A stretch of 13,936 nucleotides of DNA from Methylomicrobium sp035916875. GTDB taxonomy: Bacteria > Pseudomonadota > Gammaproteobacteria > Methylococcales > Methylomonadaceae. Where the stretch lies: positions 1-13,936 of the forward strand of contig NZ_JAXUHN010000093.1 of NCBI RefSeq assembly GCF_035916875.1, written 5' to 3'. Of the stretch, positions 1 through 7,268 are shown one piece after another. A model generated the notes under the pieces. The model saw nothing but the letters and a program-made list of their open reading frames with translations. It had not been told where the DNA came from and did not search any database. Numbering within the stretch: the stretch's first letter is position 1; each line of letters opens with the position of its first letter. Position numbers and translations under genes: made by a program.

Positions 1-2
1 TG

Positions 3-110
3 GAGAAATACATTGCTGCCTACAACACGGGAGCGCAACCTTTCGTTTGGAAGAAACGCGAAGTCGTTGGCAGCCAGATCAAAAATACAATCTCTAACTT
101 ATGCAATTAG
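3..110 (+). mobile_element. IS630-family transposase, C-terminal end (partial, cut by window edge)
   Basis: An open frame enters from the left edge and stops at TAG 108-110. It encodes about 35 residues, including IAAYNTGAQPFVWKKREV and a terminal NTISNLCN. The YN..A.PF.W pattern close to the C-terminus is typical of IS630/Tc1-mariner DDE transposases. Just after the stop, AGACACT (109-115) is the inverse of AGTGTCT at 13822-13828, near the opposite window edge, which fits a right terminal repeat. The catalytic core lies outside the window, so it is unknown whether the element is intact. Family assignment rests on recalled pattern only. The frame overlaps the start of the next gene by 10 nt. 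Confidence 0.6.
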
Positions 111-1363
111 ACACTAGAAGAGATTTCCTGAAATTATTCGGGTTCACGGCGGTCGCGCTGGGGATGAATAAGGCGCGTTCGGCAACGGGCAGGAGGGACA
201 CGATGCCCGATCAAGGCCATCCACCTCGGACGACTTCTCCTGCTAGCCAGACAATCACGCTGTTTCTGTGCGGCGATGTGATGACCGGCCGAGGGATCGA
301 CCAGGTGCTGCCTCACCCTGTTCAGCCGCGGATTTATGAATCTTATCTAACCTCCGCCCTGGGCTATGTGAAGCTCGCGGAGGAAGCCAATGGTCCTATT
401 CCGAAACCGGTCGACTTTGCCTATATCTGGGGGGATGCGCTGGCGGAACTCCGGCGCACGGGTCCCGATGCCCGCATCATCAACCTCGAGACGGCGGTGA
501 CGACCAGCACCGAATATTGGCCCGGCAAAGGCATCCATTATCGGATGCATCCGAAGAATATTCCCTGCATTACGGCGGCGAAGATCGACTGCTGCGTGCT
601 GGCCAACAACCATATCCTGGATTGGGGGTATGACGGCTTGACGGAGACTTTAAAGATGTTAGCCGGCGCCCATCTGGAGGCCACGGGGGTGGGACAAAAC
701 CTGGCAGAAGCCGAAGCACCGGCGATTATCGAAGTGCCGGGGAAAGGTCGCGTACTGGTGTTCGGTTTCGGCGATGAAAGCAGCGGTATCCCTTCACGAT
801 GGAGAGCTCGGAGCGACAAGCCCGGCGTCAACTTGCTGCCGGATTTGTCCGAAAGCACGGTGAGCCGTATCGCCAAGCGGATCTCGGCCCTCAAGCAGCA
901 AGGCGATTGCGTGGTGGCCTCGATACACTGGGGCGGCAACTGGGGTTACAAGATACCGAATGCGCACAGAGAATTTGCGCACCGGCTGATAGACCAGGCC
1001 CATGTGGACGTGGTGCATGGCCACTCATCTCACCATCCCATGGGCATCGAAGTCTACCGGGGCAAACCGATTATCTACGGCTGCGGCGACTTTCTGAACG
1101 ACTATGAGGGAATTTCAGGCTACCAGGAATTCCGCGGCGATCTTTCTCTGATGTATTTTGTGACTCTGGACATGGCGACAGGAAAGCTGGTCAACTTGAA
1201 GATGACGCCGATGCAAATCAAACGCTTCCGCTTGAATCATGCCCAATCTAATGATGTTGCCTGGCTGGAGCAAGTCCTGGACAGGGAAAGCCGGTCGCTG
1301 GGCGCCAGGATCGAATTGGTCGATAATGGCCGCCTGGCCTTATCAATCAGCAAGCCCGAATGA
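101..1363 (+). CDS. CapA-family metallophosphatase-like protein with Tat signal
   Basis: 420 aa. The N-terminus carries a twin-arginine motif, TRRDFLK at residues 5-11, followed by a short apolar stretch to about residue 27, so Tat export is likely. The body matches the PGA_cap/CapA calcineurin-like fold: GDVMTGRG (58-65), NLETAVT (128-134), LANNHILDWGYDG (from 167), HWGGNWGY (from 276), HGHSSHHP (306-313) and GCGDFLNDY (327-335). The Asp, Asn and His residues are the presumed metal ligands. The family is linked to poly-gamma-glutamate or other envelope polymers, but the substrate here is unknown. The ATG at 101 has no clear ribosome binding site and lies inside the end of the upstream transposase frame; only residues 1-4 precede the Tat motif. 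The native N-terminus may have been replaced by an IS insertion. It has no evident link to the hydrogenase genes. Confidence 0.85.
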   Translation: MQLDTRRDFLKLFGFTAVALGMNKARSATGRRDTMPDQGHPPRTTSPASQTITLFLCGDVMTGRGIDQVLPHPVQPRIYESYLTSALGYVKLAEEANGPIPKPVDFAYIWGDALAELRRTGPDARIINLETAVTTSTEYWPGKGIHYRMHPKNIPCITAAKIDCCVLANNHILDWGYDGLTETLKMLAGAHLEATGVGQNLAEAEAPAIIEVPGKGRVLVFGFGDESSGIPSRWRARSDKPGVNLLPDLSESTVSRIAKRISALKQQGDCVVASIHWGGNWGYKIPNAHREFAHRLIDQAHVDVVHGHSSHHPMGIEVYRGKPIIYGCGDFLNDYEGISGYQEFRGDLSLMYFVTLDMATGKLVNLKMTPMQIKRFRLNHAQSNDVAWLEQVLDRESRSLGARIELVDNGRLALSISKPE

Positions 1364-1535
1364 AACGCGGTGAAATCCGGAAATATCGGAGCCAGATTTA
1401 CCACGGATTACGCGACACCGAAGAATGACTTTATACCTTGAGGGGTGGGTGGGCGAAACCCTATGAGCATTTCCGTATCACGTGTTGCAGCGAACCCTTC
1501 GATGCTTAACCCTCCTTTTTCTTTAGGAAGCCGCT

Positions 1536-2405
1536 TTACCAGAGATAGGCGCTCGCCTTTTTGCCCATGATTTCAAACCTGAAGACTTGTCCTGCCGGCA
1601 ACCCAGCGACGCCGTAACAAACATGCAAGGGCAACAGGTGTTCTTCTCTCGGGTGGCAATACCTTGCCGCCGGAGCATTCTCCCAATTCACCAGCCGGCG
1701 TTCCCGTTCAGCTTCGCTTATTTCGCGACTGGAGCAGGTAAGGACAAGCCACTGCTCGAAGGCTTCATTCATCGACCGCGCTTCCGGCGTCGATGGCGCA
1801 AAAAAAGCCCTGAGATTATGAAACGAAAACCCGGAACCGATAACCAGTATGTTATCGTTTGTCAGCCCCGCTAAAGCCCTGCCGATGCGGATGTGCTCAT
1901 CTGGCCGTAAACTGTTGACCAGAGACAGTTGCACGCATGGAATAGCCGCCTCCGGGTAGAGAATCTTCAACGGCACGAACAAACCATGATCAAAACCGCA
2001 CTGCTCATCAAGTTTTGCGTCAAAGCCATGGCTTTGCAGCAAACCGGCTATTTTATTCGCCAGTGCAGGCTCGCCGGGTGCGGGATACGCGATCCGATAA
2101 GATTCTTCCGGAAACCCGTAATAATCATAAATCAATCCAGGCGACGCCCCGCCGGTAACGGTCGGCCGGCCTTCTTCCCAGTGCGCGCTGACCACTACAA
2201 TAGCCGAAGGGCTGCCAAGAAGAGGTGCTATTTCTTTTAGAGCCGCGATCATCTCCCGGTGGGCGCCGTCTCCCAGCAAGGGCAAGGGGCCGCCGCCATG
2301 GGAAAGGTATAAGACGGAACCCCGCGAAGCATTTTTTGCTGTGTCATTCATGGTGGTTCCGTTTGTTCTTATAACATTACGAAAAAAGCCAAGGACGGCT
2401 GGCAT
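1536..2405 (-). CDS. DODA-type extradiol ring-cleavage dioxygenase (LigB superfamily)
   Basis: 289 aa from ATG 2403-2405, chosen because AGAGGAG lies 6 nt upstream. An in-frame TTG one codon earlier is too close to that site, and a later ATG (2349-2351) would give a more family-typical 271 aa. The class III extradiol fold of the 4,5-DOPA dioxygenase/YgiD group is indicated by SHGGGP (His36), SAHWE (His75), GFDHG (His140), GSGFSFHN (His196) and HPREEHLLPLH (from 241). Several of these His residues bind the metal or act in catalysis in relatives. These are cytosolic enzymes that open catechol-type rings; the substrate here cannot be told. It lies 75 nt after the hypB stop on the same strand with its own strong ribosome binding site, so it may be a separate unit or a passenger at the end of the hydrogenase operon. 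Confidence 0.85.
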   Translation of the reverse strand: MPAVLGFFRNVIRTNGTTMNDTAKNASRGSVLYLSHGGGPLPLLGDGAHREMIAALKEIAPLLGSPSAIVVVSAHWEEGRPTVTGGASPGLIYDYYGFPEESYRIAYPAPGEPALANKIAGLLQSHGFDAKLDEQCGFDHGLFVPLKILYPEAAIPCVQLSLVNSLRPDEHIRIGRALAGLTNDNILVIGSGFSFHNLRAFFAPSTPEARSMNEAFEQWLVLTCSSREISEAERERRLVNWENAPAARYCHPREEHLLPLHVCYGVAGLPAGQVFRFEIMGKKASAYLW

Positions 2406-2480
2406 CAAATACTCCTCTGTATTCTGGATGCCAATAGTCCGGCGGTATGACGAACTCCCTGAACTTACTGACGTAGCCCC

Positions 2481-3242
2481 TTACACAAGCGCTTGCATTT
2501 GCTCCAAAAGCCAATCCGTCCAGGCCGAAAAATTTTCGCCCTTGGTCGACGACAGACGAATGATCCGGATATCCGGATTGACCCGTCGCGCGTAATCGCT
2601 ACAGCGTTCGATGTCGAAATCGACATACGGCAGCAAATCGGTTTTATTGATCAGCATTAAGTCCGCCGCATGGAACATGTCCGGGTATTTCAGCGGCTTG
2701 TCGTCGCCTTCGGTCACCGACAGCACCACGACTTTATGCGCCTCGCCCAAATCGAAAGAAGACGGACAGACCAGATTGCCGACATTTTCGATCGCCAACA
2801 GGCTGTTATCCTGCACGCCCAGTTCCATCACTGCATGGCCGACGCCGTGCGCATCCAGATGGCAGGCGCGGCCGGTGTTGATCTGTACCGCCGGCGTGCC
2901 TGTGGCCCGGATACGGTCGGCGTCGTGTTCGGTCTGCTGGTCACCTTCGATCACGGCGATCGGCACCTGGCCTTTCAGGGCCTTGATCGTTTCGACCAGC
3001 AAGGTCGTTTTACCTGCGCCGGGGCTCGAAACCAGGTTCAACGCGAAAATATGATGGTCCTTGAAATACGACCGGTTTTGCATCGCGTACGCATTATTCT
3101 TGCCGAGCAGTTCCTGCTCGATCTTGACCATACGCCCCGTATCTGGCTCGTCATGATCATGTTGATGGTGGTGACCCTGGCTCAACACGAATCGATGAGC
3201 CTGTTTTGGCTCAGTGGAGCCGCAACCGCATATTCCGCACAT
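2481..3242 (-). CDS. hypB: Hydrogenase nickel incorporation GTPase HypB
   Basis: 253 aa. HypB is a SIMIBI-class GTPase that works with HypA to deliver Ni2+ to the hydrogenase large subunit. The N-terminus has the high-affinity nickel motif CGICGCG (residues 2-8) and a short His-rich stretch HHHQHDH (24-30), which may store or buffer nickel. The G domain has P-loop SPGAGKTT (73-80) and base-recognition NKTD (199-202). The metal site between the switch regions is Cys127-His128 and Cys159. Length is normal for a HypB with a modest His tract. The start is the ATG 13 nt after the hypA stop, with a weak GGAA upstream. It is the last clear hydrogenase gene of the minus-strand operon. Confidence 0.96.
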   Translation of the reverse strand: MCGICGCGSTEPKQAHRFVLSQGHHHQHDHDEPDTGRMVKIEQELLGKNNAYAMQNRSYFKDHHIFALNLVSSPGAGKTTLLVETIKALKGQVPIAVIEGDQQTEHDADRIRATGTPAVQINTGRACHLDAHGVGHAVMELGVQDNSLLAIENVGNLVCPSSFDLGEAHKVVVLSVTEGDDKPLKYPDMFHAADLMLINKTDLLPYVDFDIERCSDYARRVNPDIRIIRLSSTKGENFSAWTDWLLEQMQALV

Positions 3243-3255
3243 AATGATTCCGCAA

Positions 3256-3597
3256 CTAAATGACTATCAAATCTTTAATTTTCATCTCCGCGCCCTGGAC
3301 GACGTCCACATAAGGACAGCCGCACTCTGCGCAGGGATCGTATAAGGTTTCGATGACCGACTGACGACCGCATTGCCGGCACAGCCCGATCCCGCTCGCT
3401 TCGGTGATCACCAGTTCCGCCCCATCGGCCAACGAGCCTTTCATCACCACATCGAAACCGAAGCGCATCGCCTCCGGCTCCACACTGGACAGCTTGCCGA
3501 TCTCCAGAGTCACCCGGGTAACTTTGGCGAAGTTCTGGCTCTGCGCGTGGCTTTCGAGAATTTCGCGCACGTTTTCGAGCAATGAAAGTTCATGCAT
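3256..3597 (-). CDS. hypA: Hydrogenase nickel metallochaperone HypA
   Basis: 113 aa starting MHELSLLENV. The first three residues, Met-His-Glu, form the nickel site of HypA. A zinc domain follows, with CRQC (Cys73, Cys76) and CAECGC (Cys89, Cys92). It hands Ni2+ with HypB to HoxH after the Fe(CN)2CO group has been inserted. The frame stays open upstream to 3912, but that extension runs through hoxW and palindromic DNA and is not HypA-like. The MHE start at 3597 is required for function and has GGAAG 8 nt upstream. It lies 101 nt after the hoxW stop and 13 nt before hypB. Confidence 0.96.
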   Translation of the reverse strand: MHELSLLENVREILESHAQSQNFAKVTRVTLEIGKLSSVEPEAMRFGFDVVMKGSLADGAELVITEASGIGLCRQCGRQSVIETLYDPCAECGCPYVDVVQGAEMKIKDLIVI

Positions 3598-3620
3598 GAC
3601 GACTGCTTCCAAAAAAATCA

Positions 3621-3648
3621 CCCGTGGGAGCTTATCGATTTTCACGGG
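3621..3648. repeat. Small inverted repeat between hoxW and hypA
   Basis: CCCGTG (3621-3626) and CACGGG (3643-3648) are perfect 6-nt arms around a 16-nt loop. It lies next to the stronger palindromes at 3663-3761 and probably belongs to the same structured spacer just upstream of the hypA ribosome binding site. It could influence hypA expression. No poly-T tract in the minus-strand direction supports a strong terminator. Confidence 0.4.
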
Positions 3649-3662
3649 AATGGCAGTGACTC

Positions 3663-3761
3663 GCGGGACGGGATTTGCAATCCCGTCCCGCATCGATTTT
3701 ACGATGCCGATATTCCTATGCATCCCTGAAATCCTGCGGACGGGGCAACATGCCCCGTCCG
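3663..3761. repeat. REP/BIME-like pair of GC-rich palindromes
   Basis: Two perfect hairpins with related arms. The first is GCGGGACGGGATT (3663-3675), loop TGC, and its reverse complement (3679-3691). The second is CGGACGGGGCA (3737-3747), loop ACA, and its reverse complement (3751-3761). Both share GGACGGG, both have 3-nt loops, and their centres are 72 bp apart. A 6-bp stem GCATCG/CGATGC (3690-3707) lies between them, and CCCTG/CAGGG (3724-3728 and 3764-3768) frames the second. This resembles REP/BIME-type dispersed elements of gammaproteobacteria, which need other genomic copies to be proven. The second palindrome is translated as part of the HoxW tail. Confidence 0.7.
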
Positions 3762-4259
3762 GCCAGGGAGCAATTGCCGCCAAACCGCAAGATCGGGATT
3801 GTCCAATAAGCCCTCGACAAACCGGCAAGCCTGTTGCAGATTTTTCCCGGCATTTCCGCTCACCCCCTCGCCAAGCTCGAACGACTCGCCTTTGATGCCG
3901 AGCAGAAAGCACGGGGGCAACGGCTGTTTTTTGATCGACCGGTAAACCGCCATCACCGCCGCGGGACTCATCGCGTGGGTCGTATAACTGCTGTCCAGCG
4001 CCGGTTCAAGCTCGGTAAGCTCGAAAGGGTCGGCACAGCTTACCGAAGCGTCCACAAACAGGACCAGTTCCCGATTTTCCAGGTCCAGCGCGTGCTCGAT
4101 CTGCAATTGAAAATCGGTCAACAGCTCGATTTCGCTCGAATCACAATGCGCCTCGACAAATTCCAGCAGCAAAGGCCCCAACGCATCATCGCCCCGGCTC
4201 GGATTGCCGCAGGCCAACAGCAGAACGGGCTTAGGCATTTCGGTCGATTCTGCCGTCAT
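3699..4259 (-). CDS. hoxW: HoxW-type hydrogenase maturation endopeptidase
   Basis: 186 aa. HoxW-type proteases cut the C-terminal extension from the large subunit after nickel insertion, closing the active site. The family N-terminal motif ACGNPSRGDDALGP starts at residue 16. Candidate nickel-sensing residues by position are Asp25, Asp70 and His95. It starts inside the end of hoxH with a 29-nt overlap, as suits the cognate protease; a later ATG at 4236-4238 (MPKPV) is also possible. The tail from about residue 165 (GRTGHVAPS and on) is encoded by a GC-rich palindromic element and is probably not ancestral; the core ends near LPG. Its target should be the HoxH site after His464. Confidence 0.92.
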   Translation of the reverse strand: MTAESTEMPKPVLLLACGNPSRGDDALGPLLLEFVEAHCDSSEIELLTDFQLQIEHALDLENRELVLFVDASVSCADPFELTELEPALDSSYTTHAMSPAAVMAVYRSIKKQPLPPCFLLGIKGESFELGEGVSGNAGKNLQQACRFVEGLLDNPDLAVWRQLLPGRTGHVAPSAGFQGCIGISAS

Positions 4260-5727
4260 TATGCTTGATCAGTTTATCGACCAGCTGGCCCTCGACATCG
4301 ATCAACTCAAGCTGCAGCGGCATCTTGCCCACCGCATGGGTGGCGCAGGACAGACACGGATCGTAGGCGCGTATCGCGACTTCCAGGTTGTTCAACAGCG
4401 GTTCGGTCAGTTCGCGGCCGGACAGATACGTCGCCGCCACCTGCCGCACCGACTCGTTCATCGCCATGTTGTTGCTGGTGGTCGAGACGATCAGATTGGC
4501 CTTGGTCACGATGTCGTTTTCATCGACCTGATAATGGTGGAACAGCGTGCCGCGCGGCGCCTCGATTACGCCGATGCCTTCGAAGCGTTTTTCGCCCTGG
4601 GTAACCAAATCTTGCCCGATGATGTCAGGATCGTGCAGCAATATCTTGATGCTTTCGGCGCAATGCAAAAGTTCGATCAGACGCGCCCAGTGAAACGCCA
4701 GGGTGCTGTGCACCATCGCTTCATTGCTGTGCGCCTTGAACTCCAGGCGCGCCGCCTCGGCCATCGGCGTATCGATGAAGTCGCAGTTATTGACCCGTGC
4801 CAACGGGCCGACGCGGTACCAGCCATTTTCCTTGCCGAGGGACAACAGATAGGGAAACTTCATGTACGACCAGGAGCGGACTTCTTCGTGAATCGCCTCG
4901 TTATAACGGCAATAGTCGAAATGATCCAGAATCGTTTCGCCTTGATCGTTTTTCGCGCGAATACCGCCGTGGTACAGCTCCAGCGCGCCGTTCGGCTGGA
5001 TCAGGCCCAGATAATTGCTGCGTATCGTCGCGAACTCGTCGTAAAAAGGCAAGCTGGAGCAATGCACCTTTTTGATCAGCGCGACCGAATCCGCCGCCCA
5101 TCGAATCATCTGATCGACATCTTCCAGTAAATAATCGCGCTCGGCCTTGGTCAGCGACTTGTTCATGCCGCCGGCGATCGCGCCGGTGCCGTGAATGCGC
5201 TTGCCCGACACCATCCGGATCACTTCCTGGCCGTACTTGCGCAGCTTGACGCCCTGCAGGCCGATGTCGGGATAGGCGTTCAACACCGCGATGATGTTGC
5301 GCTTGCCGATGTCGCTTTCGAAGCCGAACAGCAAGTCCGGGCTGGACAGATGAAAGAAATGCAGCGCATGCGACTGCAGGACCTGGCCGAAATGCAGCAG
5401 GCGTCTTAATTTGGTTGCGCTGGGTGTCAGATTGTCAGGATCGACGCCGACCAGCTGGTCGATCGCCTTGGCGGCGGCCAGATGATGGCTAACCGGGCAG
5501 ATACCGCACAAACGCTGCACCAGCACCGGCAACTCCCAGTAAGGCCGCCCCTGGATGAAGCGCTCGAAACCGCGGAATTCGACAATATGCAGCCTCGCCT
5601 GCCTGACCTGGTTGTTTTCGTCGAGCAATAGCGTAACCTTGCCGTGGCCTTCGACGCGCGAGACTGGATCGACGGCGACGCGTTTCAGATTTTCGCTGTT
5701 CTCGGCGGTTTCTAAATGTTCGTACAT
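4231..5727 (-). CDS. hoxH: NAD-reducing [NiFe] hydrogenase large subunit HoxH
   Basis: 498 aa. This is the catalytic subunit carrying the Ni-Fe(CN)2CO centre, which splits or forms H2 in the cytoplasm. The nickel ligands are RLCGICPVSH (Cys74, Cys77) and DPCLSCATH (Cys458, Cys461, His464). After His464 a 34-residue extension, AVGKMPLQ to the end, should be removed by HoxW. The N-terminal DPVSRVEGHGK is also classic for large subunits. No membrane segment or export signal is visible, in line with a soluble group 3d enzyme. Start ATG 5725-5727 has GAGAAG just upstream and follows the GDCCVxC gene by 15 nt. All expected ligands are present, so it should be functional. Confidence 0.97.
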   Translation of the reverse strand: MYEHLETAENSENLKRVAVDPVSRVEGHGKVTLLLDENNQVRQARLHIVEFRGFERFIQGRPYWELPVLVQRLCGICPVSHHLAAAKAIDQLVGVDPDNLTPSATKLRRLLHFGQVLQSHALHFFHLSSPDLLFGFESDIGKRNIIAVLNAYPDIGLQGVKLRKYGQEVIRMVSGKRIHGTGAIAGGMNKSLTKAERDYLLEDVDQMIRWAADSVALIKKVHCSSLPFYDEFATIRSNYLGLIQPNGALELYHGGIRAKNDQGETILDHFDYCRYNEAIHEEVRSWSYMKFPYLLSLGKENGWYRVGPLARVNNCDFIDTPMAEAARLEFKAHSNEAMVHSTLAFHWARLIELLHCAESIKILLHDPDIIGQDLVTQGEKRFEGIGVIEAPRGTLFHHYQVDENDIVTKANLIVSTTSNNMAMNESVRQVAATYLSGRELTEPLLNNLEVAIRAYDPCLSCATHAVGKMPLQLELIDVEGQLVDKLIKHNDGRIDRNA

Positions 5728-5742
5728 AGACTTCTCTAATAT

Positions 5743-5973
5743 TTAACTAGAACAACAGGTATCGCCCAATTGTTTCGGCGGGCAGGCAACCGTTCCATAT
5801 GAACAAAAGACGCAGCAATCGCCCTGCTTAGGTTTTAATAAAGCCTGGCAATTCGTACATGGGTAAAAATAAATACAGGAATCGGTCGGCATGATTTCCT
5901 GTTTTTCAAATCCGCACTCGGGACATGTCAGCACCGATGTCAATACAGGTTTCGTCGCTGATCGCTTAATCAT
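5743..5973 (-). CDS. Small Cys-rich GDCCVxC-domain protein inside the hox operon
   Basis: 76 aa with 11 cysteines. CPEC (17-20), CTNC (39-42), GDCCVFCSYG (51-60), CPP (64-66) and a C-terminal CC (73-74) give it a zinc-ribbon or FeS look. YFYPC followed by GDCCVFCSYGTVACPP matches the GDCCVxC family, in which some members have selenocysteine; here all positions are Cys. The biochemical role of the family is not established to my knowledge. The start at 5973 is the ATG inside the last codons of hoxY (8-nt overlap); an earlier in-frame start (6006) would extend far into hoxY. It ends 15 nt before hoxH, so it should be co-translated with the hydrogenase subunits. GC is about 46 percent over the part counted, against about 60 percent in the adjacent hoxY stretch, suggesting later insertion. 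Confidence 0.85.
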   Translation of the reverse strand: MIKRSATKPVLTSVLTCPECGFEKQEIMPTDSCIYFYPCTNCQALLKPKQGDCCVFCSYGTVACPPKQLGDTCCSS

Positions 5974-6508
5974 AATGCACCAGCTCATAAGACAGCGACG
6001 GCTCACGCCCTTCCAGCAAATCGGTCAAGAATTTCCAGAACACATCCGCCGACGGCGGGCAGCCGGGCAGGAAATAATCGATCTTGACCACTTCATGCAC
6101 CGGCCGCACCTTGTCCAGCAACAACGGCAGCTCGGGATCGCTCGGAATCTGCGGATTCTCGACGCCGATGCCGTCCAGATAGGCTTCCTGCAGGCATTCT
6201 TCGAGCGGGATGAAGTTGCGCAAGGCCGGCAGGCCGCCGTTGATCGCGCAGGCGCCGACCGCGACCAGGATCTTGCAGTTCTTGCGGAACTCGCGCAGCA
6301 CATGCACGTTTTCGGAGTTGCAGACGCCGCCTTCGATCAGGCCGATGTCGCAATTCGTGCAGTGTTCGATGTCGGTGATTGGCGAGCGGTCGAATTCGAC
6401 GACTTCGGCCAGTTGCAGCATACGCTCGTCGATGTCGAGGAAGGACATGTGGCAGCCGAAGCAGCCCGCCAACGAGGTGGTGGCGACGCGAATTTTTTTA
6501 GCGGTCAT
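5966..6508 (-). CDS. hoxY: NAD-reducing hydrogenase small subunit HoxY
   Basis: 180 aa starting MTAKKIRVATTS. HoxY carries the proximal [4Fe-4S] cluster that passes electrons between HoxH and the diaphorase half. Candidate ligands are CFGC (Cys16, Cys19), VGAC (Cys87) and LPGC (Cys150), the last within PGCPPSADVFW, a typical small-subunit motif. It is short and lacks the Tat signal of membrane uptake hydrogenases, as expected for a cytosolic group 3 enzyme. The start at 6508 has GGGAG 6 nt upstream; the frame is open to 6622 but that part lies within hoxU. It overlaps hoxU by 11 nt and the GDCCVxC gene by 8 nt. Confidence 0.96.
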   Translation of the reverse strand: MTAKKIRVATTSLAGCFGCHMSFLDIDERMLQLAEVVEFDRSPITDIEHCTNCDIGLIEGGVCNSENVHVLREFRKNCKILVAVGACAINGGLPALRNFIPLEECLQEAYLDGIGVENPQIPSDPELPLLLDKVRPVHEVVKIDYFLPGCPPSADVFWKFLTDLLEGREPSLSYELVHYD

Positions 6509-7268
6509 GATCGTCTCCCTCGGTTCCGACTGCCAGGGATGGCGAGAGTGCCGCAATCGGTAGGGAACCGGATGCGGCAAGGCTGACTTCATCGATCTCT
6601 CTATGGTCATACACACGCTCACCGATCGGCACCGTGTAGCCGGTGCGTTTGATCAGAATCGCGCCGGTCGGGCAGATATTGGCGGCCTGATCGGTCGCCT
6701 CGAGATCGGTGTCTTTCAACAGGCCGCTTTCGGCGTTCACGATCAAATGCTTGTTGATGCCGCGGCCGCTGATCGCGAACACGTCCTTGCCGTCTTTTTC
6801 CCGGCTCGCGCGCACGCACAGCGTGCAGAAGATGCAGCGGTTATGGTCGATCAATACGTCCGGATGCGAGGCGTCCATGTTCCGTTTCGCGTAAAAATGC
6901 GGAAAACGATTGTCGAGCATGTTCAGATGATAGGCGACCGCCTGCAACTGGCAGTTGCCGGTTTTTTCGCAGCCGGGACAGAGATGGTTACCCTCGACGA
7001 ACAGCATCTGGGTGATCCGCCGCCGGTCGGCATTCAGCTCCTCGCTGTGGTTTTGGACATCCTGGCCTTCTGCCGCCGGGAAAGTGCAGGCCGAGCAGAT
7101 TCGGCCGTTGACCCTGACGTTGCAGAGCTTGCAGCTGCCGTGCGGCGTATAGTCCGAATGATGGCAGAGATGCGGAATGTAGACGCCCGCCGCGGTCGCG
7201 GCCTCCATGATCGTTTGCCCCTCGGTGAAAGGGATGGCCTTGCCGTCGATCGTGATCGTTTTACTCAT
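6498..7268 (-). CDS. hoxU: NAD-reducing hydrogenase diaphorase subunit HoxU
   Basis: 256 aa, related to the N-terminal third of NuoG. In order: a [2Fe-2S] ferredoxin domain with Cys35, Cys46, Cys49 and Cys58 or Cys61; a His/Cys cluster motif HLCPGCEKTGNC (His95, Cys97, Cys100, Cys106); and a [4Fe-4S] motif CIFCTLC (Cys145, Cys148, Cys151) with Cys199 in CPTGAI. It relays electrons between HoxY and the FMN of HoxF. The residues after about 210 carry no cluster motif and end in an acidic tail overlapping hoxY. The start MSKTITIDGK at 7268 overlaps the hoxF stop by 8 nt (ATGAGTAA), implying translational coupling. Confidence 0.96.
   Translation of the reverse strand: MSKTITIDGKAIPFTEGQTIMEAATAAGVYIPHLCHHSDYTPHGSCKLCNVRVNGRICSACTFPAAEGQDVQNHSEELNADRRRITQMLFVEGNHLCPGCEKTGNCQLQAVAYHLNMLDNRFPHFYAKRNMDASHPDVLIDHNRCIFCTLCVRASREKDGKDVFAISGRGINKHLIVNAESGLLKDTDLEATDQAANICPTGAILIKRTGYTVPIGERVYDHREIDEVSLAASGSLPIAALSPSLAVGTEGDDHDR

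Noticed and set aside
1364..1535. Gap between the CapA gene and the dioxygenase gene
   Set aside because: 172 nt with no convincing gene, strong hairpin or promoter; only a weak TCCT/AGGA stem near 1512-1527.
3598..3912. N-terminal extension of hypA to 3912
   Set aside because: It overlaps hoxW and palindromic DNA, and HypA needs the free Met-His-Glu N-terminus.
4204..5130. Open frame of 308 codons antisense to hoxH
   Set aside because: Opposite strand of an intact HoxH; the His/Gln/Arg-rich translation is typical of an antisense shadow.
6509..6622. N-terminal extension of hoxY
   Set aside because: It lies in the hoxU coding region; the start at 6508 has a good ribosome binding site and family-typical sequence.
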